Shown here piece by piece: positions 24,667 through 32,807 of a stretch of DNA of 64,000 bases (the stretch's first letter is position 1; each line of letters begins with the position of its first letter). The stretch is taken from contig NZ_PZJW01000001.1 of the NCBI RefSeq assembly GCF_003206615.1, forward strand, positions 186,001 to 250,000. Direction: 5' to 3'. The notes beneath the pieces were generated by a model that was given only the letters and a program-made list of their open reading frames with translations, was not told where the DNA came from and searched no databases. A program made the translations under genes and the position numbers. The stretch is from Salinicola acroporae. GTDB taxonomy: Bacteria; Pseudomonadota; Gammaproteobacteria; Pseudomonadales; Halomonadaceae.

Positions 24667-26835
24667 CTAGAATTCCACCGTTGCCGACAGCTTGAACGTC
24701 CGCGGCTCGCCCTGGATCAAGTAGCCGGCAAAGGCCGTGGAAGCGCCAGCCCAGTAATCCTCGTCGGTGACGTTATCGATACCGGCACGCCACACCCAGT
24801 CCGCGCCACCGATCGGCATGGTGTAGCGCACGCCGAGGTCAAGTCGCGTCCACGGGTCCAATTCGAGATTGTTGGCGGTATCGGCATACTGTGAACCGGT
24901 ATGAATGACACGACCCGTCGCAGTGAGGCGATCGACATGCGGGATATCCCATTCGCTGCCTAGCACGAAGCGATATTCGGGCACGCCCGTGGCATCATTA
25001 CCCTCGGTGCCATCCTGGGTCTTGGTCAGTTCGGCATCGATCCAGGTCGCACTACTGAACAGGCGCAGGCCATCGAGGGGTTCGCCGTAAAGGCTGAGCT
25101 CGATGCCACGATTGCGCTGCTCGTTATCGAGATTGCCTACACCATCGACGACGGCTGCCGTCGGTAGCTTGATCTGAAACAGGCTGATGCCGCCGCCTAT
25201 ATTGCCATAATCGAACTTAGTCCCCACTTCATACTGCTTGGCGTGGGCAATTCCCAGGTACTCGCCATAGTTCGATGCCGTGGTATCGGTGACGGTGCCA
25301 CCATCCTGCAGCGCCTCGACATAGTTGGCGTAGAGGGAGATATTGGGATTAGCCTTGAACACAACACCCACCGCCGGCGTCACTCGGCGGTCGGCATAAC
25401 GGTTATTGCCACCAGCGTTGGGGCGCTCGTCGACTTCCAGCTCCTGATAGCGGGCCCCCAGGGTCAGCAATACCCGATCATTCAGGAAGCCGAGCGTATC
25501 GCTCAGGGTGACACCTTGAGATCGGGTTCGCGTCACGCTGCCTCCCACAAAAGGGTCGCCTTCTGGTCGCGATAGATCCTGGGGGTCGTAGATATTGGTC
25601 GTGCCTGCCGCCAGGAAGCTCCAGTCCGTGTCGAACTTGCGGTAAGCGCTGGAGTAGCCAAGCGTCACGTCGTGGCTCACCGGCCCTGTAACGACATAAC
25701 CGCGGACCCCTGCCTGACTGGCGAAGTTATCGATGTGGTTGCCAGTCTCGAAATCGTTGACGCTGGCATTGCCGTTGTCATCGGTGAGTCTCGGGTTCGC
25801 CGAGGCGATATTCTCGATCGTGCGGTTACCGCCGAGCGCCGCAAAAGCGGTCCACTCATTGTTCAGGTCGTACTCCCCTCGCACCATACCGAAATTGGTC
25901 TCGAGCGCGGAGCCTCCGAAAGCGGGCGTATAGTTAGAGGAAGCATCCGGCACCGAGGGCACTTCCGTTGCCGCCCCGGTGTAGATACTTGAGCGGGCAC
26001 CCTCCAGCGTCGATTTCTGGTGACCGACATCGAACAGCACGCGTCCACGCTCGCCACGATAGTCGAGGCCGACGACGACCGAGGTATCGCGCTGGCTCTC
26101 GTCATCGATAGCGGTATCGCCACGGCCACGGACAGCACTGACCCGCGCGCCCCACTGTTTCTGGTCACCGAAGCGCCGGCTCGCATCGACACCCACCTCA
26201 CCGTAGCTGTCGGAACGATAGCCGCTGGAGAGCTTGAGCATCGGTTCATTACCGGCATGCTTGGGTTCGATGTTGACGGTACCGCCGATGCCACCGTTGC
26301 CACCGATGGGAATACCGGAGGTAAAGGCGCTGGCACCCTTGAACACCTCTATCCGCTCCGCAATGTCGCTGTTGATGAGCTGGCGGGGAAGCACGCCGTA
26401 GAGACCACCGTAGGCCACGTCGTCGCCGGTTAGATTGAAGCCGCGAATCTTGAAGGCCTCACCGTAGATGCCGTACCCCTGGCCGACGCTGACGGAGGCG
26501 TCGTTTTGCAGCGTATCGCCCAGGGTTTGCGACTGCTGATTCTCGATCAGTTCGCTGGTGTAGCTGGTCACGCTGAAGGGGATGTCCATGGCATCCTTTT
26601 CACCCAGCAGGCCGACACGACCACCTGCGGCGATCTGCCCACCCGCAAAAGCCGGCGGCGGCGTATCGCCATAGGTCGGCGCAGTACTAGTCACCGTTAC
26701 CGTATTCAATGCCTGCGTATCGCCACGGCTCTGCGCCCATGCCGGCGAAATCAGCGGCGCAGCACCGATGGCCACGAACGTCATCAGACGAAAGGCCTGA
26801 CGACAATGTCCCGAAGAAGAGTTCCCTGATGTCAT
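24667..26835 (-). CDS. TonB-dependent siderophore receptor
   Basis: The 722-residue outer-membrane receptor has a signal peptide ending SPAWAQ and a plug domain (IPFSVTSYTSELIENQQSQTL through EVFKGASAF). Its 22-strand barrel ends in the aromatic-terminal SATVEF. The plug and the GTVNIEPKH strand fit ferrichrome/hydroxamate-type siderophore receptors. The start at 26835 is chosen because the signal peptide follows. The frame is open further upstream but crosses the divergent gene. A Fur box lies in the divergent promoter, so iron repression is expected. Confidence 0.9.
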   Translation of the reverse strand: MTSGNSSSGHCRQAFRLMTFVAIGAAPLISPAWAQSRGDTQALNTVTVTSTAPTYGDTPPPAFAGGQIAAGGRVGLLGEKDAMDIPFSVTSYTSELIENQQSQTLGDTLQNDASVSVGQGYGIYGEAFKIRGFNLTGDDVAYGGLYGVLPRQLINSDIAERIEVFKGASAFTSGIPIGGNGGIGGTVNIEPKHAGNEPMLKLSSGYRSDSYGEVGVDASRRFGDQKQWGARVSAVRGRGDTAIDDESQRDTSVVVGLDYRGERGRVLFDVGHQKSTLEGARSSIYTGAATEVPSVPDASSNYTPAFGGSALETNFGMVRGEYDLNNEWTAFAALGGNRTIENIASANPRLTDDNGNASVNDFETGNHIDNFASQAGVRGYVVTGPVSHDVTLGYSSAYRKFDTDWSFLAAGTTNIYDPQDLSRPEGDPFVGGSVTRTRSQGVTLSDTLGFLNDRVLLTLGARYQELEVDERPNAGGNNRYADRRVTPAVGVVFKANPNISLYANYVEALQDGGTVTDTTASNYGEYLGIAHAKQYEVGTKFDYGNIGGGISLFQIKLPTAAVVDGVGNLDNEQRNRGIELSLYGEPLDGLRLFSSATWIDAELTKTQDGTEGNDATGVPEYRFVLGSEWDIPHVDRLTATGRVIHTGSQYADTANNLELDPWTRLDLGVRYTMPIGGADWVWRAGIDNVTDEDYWAGASTAFAGYLIQGEPRTFKLSATVEF

Positions 26836-27123
26836 GTTATTGAACCTGTTTTGGTCTGACGACAGAAGCAGTGGACCGAGAGCCGGTGGCACGCACGTCG
26901 GTCCAAGGAATAGAGGCATTCCGCGGCATTCTATACGCAGATTGACAAAATAAAAATGAGAACGCTTCTTATATGTACAAGAATCTCGAGTCGCCGAGCC
27001 CCGCTCTTTATTGATAACGATTGTCATTCGATCTACCATCACCGCCCATAGCCGAATCCGGCGCCGCGCTGCCGGCCGGATCAGCGCCATGTCACCTTTT
27101 CCCGTCGCCAGGAAACCGTCACT
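26836..27123. promoter_or_regulatory. Divergent iron-regulated promoter region with Fur box
   Basis: GATAACGATTGTCATTCGA at 27013-27031 matches the 19-bp Fur consensus at about 13 positions. A second, weaker candidate (AAAAATGAGAACGCTTCTTA) lies near 26951-26970 next to an AT-rich stretch. The region separates the receptor from the FhuD-like gene. Confidence 0.75.
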
Positions 27124-28050
27124 TTGCCGCGTGTTCGCTCTTTTCCCGCTCTCCTCGCACTTGCGATTGCCGTGCTGCTGGGGATGAGCACCGCGCAGGC
27201 GGATGCCCAGGCCGACGCCGATTCGAAACCGCCGCGGATCGCAGCCGCCAACTGGACCGTCGTCGAGACCCTCATCGCCTTGGGGGTCGAACCCTACGCG
27301 GTGTCGGATATCCCCAACTACAACGCCTGGGTCAAGGCGCCAGCGGTCCCCGATTCGACGCTGGACATGGGTCTGCGCAACGAGCCTAACCTCGAACTGC
27401 TGGCTCAGGATCCGCCCGACCTGCTGATGACGAGCGCCCTGTTCTCCCGCGACAACGCCCGTCTGGAGCGTCTGATGCCGGTGAGGATGATCGATAACTT
27501 CTACACCGACCGGCCGTATTACGAGGCGACGCTGGCAATGACTCGCGAGATCGCGAGACTGACCGGCCGGCAGCCGCAGGCCGAAGCCCTGATCGCCGAA
27601 ACCGATGCCGTTCTCGCACACGCCGCACGGGCCCTGCGAGGAGCGAAAACGCCCCTCTATCTGGTGCAGTTCAGCGATGCTCAGCACGTCCGCGTGTTCG
27701 GCCAGGGCAATATGGTGGGCACGCTGTTCTCCCGCACCGGCCTCACCAATGCCTGGGCCGGTCCGACCAACGCCTGGGGCTACGCCAGCATCCCGATCGA
27801 TCGACTCGCGGAGAGGCCCGAGGCGCGCATTGTCGTCATCAAGCCCTATCCCCGCGGCGTCGAAGAGGCCCTGGGCAACAATCAGATCTGGCGGCACCTG
27901 CCGGCGGTACGCGCGGGGCGAGTGAGCTTCATCGACCCCGTCTGGCCCTACGGCGGTCTGGTTTCACTGCAGCGCTTGGCCCGTTCGCTGGTCGATGTCG
28001 CCACCGCCGATACGTCTCGCGCCTCTTCCGTCGAGGATCAGGTGCCATGA
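27124..28050 (+). CDS. Iron-siderophore ABC transporter substrate-binding protein (FhuD-like)
   Basis: The 308-residue protein has a signal peptide (PALLALAIAVLLGMSTAQA) and the two-lobed FecB/FhuD fold, with PPRIAAANWTVVETLIALGVEP at the start of the first lobe. No upstream ATG in this frame fits, so the TTG at 27124 with AGGA about ten bases upstream is used. There is no lipobox, so it is a free periplasmic protein. It overlaps the permease gene by four bases. It should deliver hydroxamate siderophores taken in by the neighbouring receptor. Confidence 0.88.
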   Translation: MPRVRSFPALLALAIAVLLGMSTAQADAQADADSKPPRIAAANWTVVETLIALGVEPYAVSDIPNYNAWVKAPAVPDSTLDMGLRNEPNLELLAQDPPDLLMTSALFSRDNARLERLMPVRMIDNFYTDRPYYEATLAMTREIARLTGRQPQAEALIAETDAVLAHAARALRGAKTPLYLVQFSDAQHVRVFGQGNMVGTLFSRTGLTNAWAGPTNAWGYASIPIDRLAERPEARIVVIKPYPRGVEEALGNNQIWRHLPAVRAGRVSFIDPVWPYGGLVSLQRLARSLVDVATADTSRASSVEDQVP

Positions 28051-30044
28051 CGCTTCGCACGCGTTCCCCCGCCGGGTTCGCGATCGCCCTGCTGCTGCTG
28101 GCGATCGGCCTGGCAGCCGCGACCCTGCATACCCGGTTCGGCGATCTCTCCGGGTTCTGGTGGCAATCCATCGTTGCCCCCGACGATGACCAGATCCGTC
28201 AGATCGTGATGCACTACACCTTCGTGCCGAGGCTGCTGGTAGCGCTGCTGGGCGGCGCGGCACTGGCCCTGGCGGGTTGCCTGATGCAGCAGGTGTTGCG
28301 TAATCCACTGGCGTCGCCGGCGACGCTTGGCGTCACCAGCGGTGCGCAGCTGGCGCTGGTCGTTGCGACGTTGTGGGCGCCGAGCTGGATGCTGGCCGGG
28401 AGGGAGTGGATTGCCCTGGCCGGCGGCATCGTGGCGATGCTGCTGGTCTTAGCGCTCTCCTGGAAGCGACGCCTGGCGCCGATGGTGGTGGTGCTCTCCG
28501 GGATGGTGGTCAGTCTCTACTTCAGCGCGATCAACAGTGCATTGCTGCTGTTTCACCAGGAGAGCCTGTCGGGGCTGTTCATCTGGGGGTCCGGGGCACT
28601 GGCCCAGGACAACTGGCACGACTCACGCTTCCTGCTGCTACGCCTGGGCATAGTCGTCGCGCTGGCACTGTTGCTGTTACGCCCGCTGTCGCTGCTCGAT
28701 CTCGAGGAGGATGGCGCCAGAAGCCTCGGTATCTCGCTGCGCAAGCTGCGCTTCGCCGGCCTCGGCCTGGGAATCTTCATGACCGCCTGCGTGGTCAGCG
28801 CTATCGGCCTGATCGGTTTCATCGGCCTCGCCTCGCCGGCCATCGCAAGGCTCTCCGGCGCCCGCACGCTATCCCAACGGCTCGGCTGGTCGATGATTCT
28901 GGGCGCCCTGCTGCTCGCGGTGACGGATCTCGCCGTGCAGCAGCTGTCTCCGTTCACCGCTTCGTTGCTACCGACCGGCGCCATGACGGCGGCGTTGGGC
29001 GCCCCGCTGCTGCTGTGGCTGTTGCCGCGCCTGCGGGTCGGTGGATCACGACCGACGCCCAGCACCGGGCTGACCATGCCGCGCCTGGCACGACCACACC
29101 TTCGCCTGTGGGCGCTGGCGGGTTTGACGATCGTCGCCTGCGCGCTGGCGTTGCTTGTCGGCTTCATGCTCGACAGCCACACCATGCACCCCAGTGTGGC
29201 AGGCATAGGTGACCTGTCGCTCATCGTCGACTGGCGGCTACCGCGAGTGGCCACGGCCGCGGCGGCGGGGCTGATGCTGGCTATCGCCGGCACCCTGCTG
29301 CAGCGGATGACCGGCAACCCCATGGCCAGTCCCGAGGTCCTCGGCATCAGTGCCGGCGTCGCGATCGGCGTGATCGCGCTGATGCTGCTGCCGCTCGGCA
29401 TCGCGCCACTGAGCGGTTCGGTCATGGGCTTCAGCGGGGCCACGGTAGCGCTACTGGTCTTGATCGTCTGCAACCGCCGCAGTGGCTTCGCCCCGGAGCG
29501 GCTGCTGTTGACCGGCATCGCCATCTCATCGCTGCTGGATGCCATGCGCGCCATCGTACTAGCGAGCGAAGATCCCAGGGCACAGCAGTTGCTCTCGTGG
29601 CTGGGTGGGTCGACCTACTATGCCAGCCTGACTTCGAGCGGCTGGATCGTGGCAATTGCCATCCTCCTGCTGGCGCTGACACTACCTCTGCAGCGCTGGC
29701 TGACGCTGCTGCCATTGGGCGCGCCCACCGCCAAGGCGCTCGGCGTCGACGTGGATCGCAGCCGACTGATGCTGCTGGCATTGGTCGCCCTGCTGACCGT
29801 CGCCGCGACCCTGGTCATCGGGCCGCTCTCCTTCGTCGGCCTGATGGCCCCGCACATGGCGCGGCTGATGGGATTCCACGGCGCCAGGCATCAGTTGCTC
29901 GGCGCCGGTCTGCTGGGGATGCTGGTCATGGTGACCGCCGACTGGCTGGGCAGAAATCTGTTTTTCCCCTACCAACTGCCGGCGGGCCTGATCGCCGCGT
30001 TGATCGGCGGCGTCTACTTCATGTGGGGATTGCGGCGGCTCTGA
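28047..30044 (+). CDS. Iron-siderophore ABC permease, fused double-length (FhuB-like)
   Basis: The 665-residue membrane protein consists of two tandem FecCD/BtuC-type permease units of about 330 residues. Each has the LAGCLMQQVLRNPLASPATLG type motif; the second copy reads IAGTLLQRMTGNPMASPEVLG. That is the FhuB arrangement, giving about 20 transmembrane helices. It is probably co-translated with the FhuD-like gene. No ATPase gene (fhuC) follows; the next gene lies on the other strand. Confidence 0.92.
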   Translation: MTLRTRSPAGFAIALLLLAIGLAAATLHTRFGDLSGFWWQSIVAPDDDQIRQIVMHYTFVPRLLVALLGGAALALAGCLMQQVLRNPLASPATLGVTSGAQLALVVATLWAPSWMLAGREWIALAGGIVAMLLVLALSWKRRLAPMVVVLSGMVVSLYFSAINSALLLFHQESLSGLFIWGSGALAQDNWHDSRFLLLRLGIVVALALLLLRPLSLLDLEEDGARSLGISLRKLRFAGLGLGIFMTACVVSAIGLIGFIGLASPAIARLSGARTLSQRLGWSMILGALLLAVTDLAVQQLSPFTASLLPTGAMTAALGAPLLLWLLPRLRVGGSRPTPSTGLTMPRLARPHLRLWALAGLTIVACALALLVGFMLDSHTMHPSVAGIGDLSLIVDWRLPRVATAAAAGLMLAIAGTLLQRMTGNPMASPEVLGISAGVAIGVIALMLLPLGIAPLSGSVMGFSGATVALLVLIVCNRRSGFAPERLLLTGIAISSLLDAMRAIVLASEDPRAQQLLSWLGGSTYYASLTSSGWIVAIAILLLALTLPLQRWLTLLPLGAPTAKALGVDVDRSRLMLLALVALLTVAATLVIGPLSFVGLMAPHMARLMGFHGARHQLLGAGLLGMLVMVTADWLGRNLFFPYQLPAGLIAALIGGVYFMWGLRRL

Positions 30045-30059
30045 CGCACGTAACGGCGC

Positions 30060-30869
30060 TCAACGGCGGGAGGAGGAGTAGCCACGCCAGATCTCCCGCG
30101 AGCGCGAGAGTTCGTCCTCCAGAATACGGCGGTTGCCCTCGCTCGATACCGGCGAAACGGGATCGTGCATCGGCGGCAGGCACTCCAGAATCACCGGTCC
30201 GTCGAAACCGATCCGCAAGAGCGCATCGAACTGCGCTTCGAAATCCACGGCGCCGCTGCCGATACCGCCACGGGTCGAATCCGACACCTGATAGACCGCC
30301 AGTGCATCGCCGCTCGATTCGATCGCCGCGACCGGATCCACCGCTTCGAAATGCAGGTGGTAGCTGTCGAGCATCAGCCCGAAATTGGCCCGCGCCACCT
30401 CGCCTACCAGCCGATTGGCCTGGTCGAGTGTGTGAATCATCGGTGTCTCGTCGTGATTGACGACGTCATGGACCAACCGAATTTCCCGCTCGGCGGCGTA
30501 ATCGGCCAGCTCGCGGCACGCCGCCGCCAGAGCGTTGGATGGCGTGGCACGGCCCCGAATCCAGAGCGGCAGCATCGATAGCGTAACGACCGGCGCTTCG
30601 AGTTCAGCGGCGCGATCGATGACCTGTCGATAGGCATCCACGCCCCGCGCCACGTCCGGCGCCTCTCCGGCCTGCGGGCCGATCCGCCGAGCATCCACGA
30701 CCATCGGCGCCAGTCCCCTGCGTGCCAGCGAACCCCGGATCACCGCCGGGGAGACATGCTCCCACAGCTCATCGACCTGGACGCCATCGAACCCCAGCTC
30801 AAGCACCTTGTCCATCAACAATTCGAGGTCGTCGATGCCGAGCGTCCAGGTGCAGACTCCCATCGCCAT
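30060..30869 (-). CDS. Sugar phosphate isomerase/epimerase family TIM-barrel protein
   Basis: The 269-residue protein begins MAMGVCTWTLG, with AGGAG eight bases upstream of the ATG at 30869; that is preferred over an earlier in-frame ATG. The xylose-isomerase-like AP-endonuclease-2 barrel is shown by LGFDGVQVDELWEH, LVHDVVNHDETPMIHTLDQA, NFGLMLDSYHLHFE (metal-site His and Asp) and a terminal GPVILECLPP. Such enzymes move a keto group or epimerise a sugar acid or inositol derivative. The substrate is unknown. It ends 16 bp from the convergent permease stop. Confidence 0.82.
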   Translation of the reverse strand: MAMGVCTWTLGIDDLELLMDKVLELGFDGVQVDELWEHVSPAVIRGSLARRGLAPMVVDARRIGPQAGEAPDVARGVDAYRQVIDRAAELEAPVVTLSMLPLWIRGRATPSNALAAACRELADYAAEREIRLVHDVVNHDETPMIHTLDQANRLVGEVARANFGLMLDSYHLHFEAVDPVAAIESSGDALAVYQVSDSTRGGIGSGAVDFEAQFDALLRIGFDGPVILECLPPMHDPVSPVSSEGNRRILEDELSRSREIWRGYSSSRR

Positions 30870-30966
30870 GCCGTCGACTCCTGTATCACGTCGGTTGCCT
30901 TTTCCAGCGTAGGCAAGGATCCACGACGTCGTCATCCCGGGCCATGCGAGGCTCGGGGCTGCGACA

Positions 30967-31212
30967 TCAGGAGGAACCGAAGACGGGCAGCAGATGACGC
31001 TCGATCGCCTCGCGAACGGATGGCAGCATCACGTCGGTGTGCTGCATCAGGTCGCGAATGGCGGGCTCCAACCCCTCGACGCCTCGCGCGCGATGACATC
31101 CCGCCGCCAGCCGCGCACAGCTCTCCGGGCACGCTTCCTCGGGGATACGCACCCCCAGCGAGACCAGCCGTTGACGAAAGTCCTCGCCATCGATGAGATC
31201 GACGATCATCAT
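30967..31212 (-). CDS. Small hypothetical protein
   Basis: If started at the ATG at 31212 (G-rich stretch upstream) the product has 81 residues, MMIVDLIDGEDFRQRL and onward. It has a CPESC pair and an amphipathic helical C-terminal half (LEPAIRDLMQHTD, VREAIERHLLPVF). No family is recognised. It lies about 100 bp upstream of the TIM-barrel gene on the same strand, so it could lead that transcript. Codon pattern and amphipathicity favour a real gene, but the evidence is modest. Confidence 0.5.
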   Translation of the reverse strand: MMIVDLIDGEDFRQRLVSLGVRIPEEACPESCARLAAGCHRARGVEGLEPAIRDLMQHTDVMLPSVREAIERHLLPVFGSS

Positions 31213-31375
31213 GATCCACCCCCCGTTCGACAGTGTTGCCGTGCAAGTCGCTACCAAGGCATGGCCCTCGGGCCGGCCGCATGTTCTATTATCTATCGCA
31301 TCGGGACAGGCTGCGTCGATACCCGAAACGTCGCCATGTCGGTTTCACGAAGTTCGGTGTCATTCACGGAGACGC

Positions 31376-31999
31376 ATGCCCTCGATCGCTTTTCCCTTCC
31401 CCCGTCTTCGGCGCCTGGCCTATTGGCTGCTTGCGGTGCTGCCGACGACGGCCAACGCGACTGGCTTCACCTACTGGGACGATCCCGGCGCCACGGCCGT
31501 GACACTCACCCGGGAGGAGTTCGTGGCCCAGGCCAGCCATCGCCGGGGCGAGGGCCGGCTGGCTTTCGTCAATCGCGTGATCAATAACGCCGCCCGCCAG
31601 CAGTTCGAGAAGGTCGATACCTGGAAGGGCTTCGACCGCCTGGTGAGCGACGGCTACGGCGACTGCGAGGACTTCGCTATCGCCAAGTACCAGATCCTGA
31701 TCCAGGCGGGCACTCCGGCATCACGCCTGGATTTTCTCGCCGCCGACGACACCCTGACGCCGACCTACCATGCCGTGCTGCGCTACCGGCAGGATGACGG
31801 CTCTCACCTGATTCTGGACAACCTGACGCCGATGATGCTGCCGGAGTCGCGCCGTACTGACCTGATACCGCTGGTCTCCTTCGACGCCAACCGCGCCGAG
31901 CATTTTCGCGACGGTCGCTTTCACGCCGTCGATCCGGCGCGCGTCGTGCTCGGCGGCCAGCGGCTATCGGAACGGATGCCGCACCTGATGGATTATTGA
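31376..31999 (+). CDS. Transglutaminase-like periplasmic cysteine protease (BTLCP/LapG-like)
   Basis: The 207-residue protein starts at the ATG at 31376, with GGAG five bases upstream. It has an N-terminal signal peptide (LRRLAYWLLAVLPTTANA). The mature domain has the Cys-His-Asp triad of bacterial transglutaminase-like cysteine proteases: YGDCEDFAIAKY, PTYHAVL and LILDNLTP. LapG, the known member, cleaves the N terminus of a large adhesin under c-di-GMP control. No LapD or adhesin gene is nearby, so the target is unknown. It ends four bases from the convergent GntR gene. Confidence 0.85.
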   Translation: MPSIAFPFPRLRRLAYWLLAVLPTTANATGFTYWDDPGATAVTLTREEFVAQASHRRGEGRLAFVNRVINNAARQQFEKVDTWKGFDRLVSDGYGDCEDFAIAKYQILIQAGTPASRLDFLAADDTLTPTYHAVLRYRQDDGSHLILDNLTPMMLPESRRTDLIPLVSFDANRAEHFRDGRFHAVDPARVVLGGQRLSERMPHLMDY

Positions 32000-32003
32000 T
32001 ACA

Positions 32004-32693
32004 TCACCGGTCGAGCCCTAGTTTCTGCCGACGCCGCCCCTGAGACTGCGCCTCGAGCGCGGCCGAAAAGATCGGCTTCCAGCTCGAGATGTGGACTCTC
32101 AACGTCTGGCACAACTGTTCCGCGTCACCGGCCTCGATCAGCTCGACGATGCGGTAGTGCTCGTCGACCGACTCACGTTGGCGCTCGAACCCCGCACTCG
32201 AGCGAATGCCGAAAAGCCGCATTCGGTCACGCAGCTCGAGCGCGCTCTTGGTGAGTACGTGATTGCCCGCAGCCATGAACATGGCGTTGTGGAACTGACG
32301 GTCGGCGATGAGGTAGTCCTGAACGCTGTCTTCCTTGACGGCAAGCGCAATCTGGTCCGCGTAGCCGCTCAACTCCCGCGTGCTCTGAAAGCCGTTTGCC
32401 ATCATCCGCCTGGCCGCGTGCAGCTCCAGCAATTCGCGCATGTCGAAAATATCTTCCAACTCGCTGACGGTTAGCTGAGAGACCCGAAATCCACGATTAC
32501 GAATGGGTTCGACGAGCCCCGCGTTGGCCAACTCCAGTAGCGCTTCACGCACTGGAGTCGTCGAGACGTCGAGCTCCGCCGCCAATGCCGGTACCGAATA
32601 GAGCGAGCCGGGGCGACTCTCTCCGGAGATGATTTCCGAACGAATCTGCTTAAGGATCTGCTCGCGCAAGCTGTCATGCATGGGAATGCTCAT
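32004..32693 (-). CDS. GntR/FadR family transcriptional regulator
   Basis: The 229-residue regulator has an N-terminal winged helix (VPALAAELDVSTTPVREALLEL, then LVEPIRNRGFRVSQL) and a C-terminal all-helical FCD effector domain. Two ATGs compete (32693 and five codons later); the first is used. It is divergent from the molybdopterin oxidoreductase gene across 114 bp that contain an 11-bp palindrome. It therefore very likely controls that operon in response to a carboxylate substrate. Confidence 0.9.
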   Translation of the reverse strand: MSIPMHDSLREQILKQIRSEIISGESRPGSLYSVPALAAELDVSTTPVREALLELANAGLVEPIRNRGFRVSQLTVSELEDIFDMRELLELHAARRMMANGFQSTRELSGYADQIALAVKEDSVQDYLIADRQFHNAMFMAAGNHVLTKSALELRDRMRLFGIRSSAGFERQRESVDEHYRIVELIEAGDAEQLCQTLRVHISSWKPIFSAALEAQSQGRRRQKLGLDR

Positions 32694-32807
32694 TGGGAAT
32701 GGAATGTTGCACCTCGGCTAGCCTATCCCGTCTGCCTTGACACCACCAATGGGCCAATGCATTTTAGTAGCGCATTACTCTAATGCGCTACAGAGGTCGC
32801 ATTCCCC
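32694..32807. promoter_or_regulatory. Divergent GntR/Mo-oxidoreductase promoter with palindromic operator
   Basis: GTAGCGCATTA at 32767-32777 and TAATGCGCTAC at 32781-32791 form a perfect 11-bp inverted repeat with a three-base spacer, 16 bp before the oxidoreductase start. A TTGACA hexamer lies at 32737-32742. The palindrome sits where a repressor would block transcription initiation or early elongation. Confidence 0.6.

Noticed and set aside
26836-27897. An N-terminal extension of the TonB receptor frame across the Fur box and the FhuD-like gene.
   Set aside because: The signal peptide begins at the ATG at 26835, and the extension is antisense to a supported gene.
30994-31587. A 197-codon plus-strand frame overlapping the small hypothetical gene and the transglutaminase-like gene.
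   Set aside because: It has no motif, and the overlapping protease gene has a ribosome site, signal peptide and catalytic triad.
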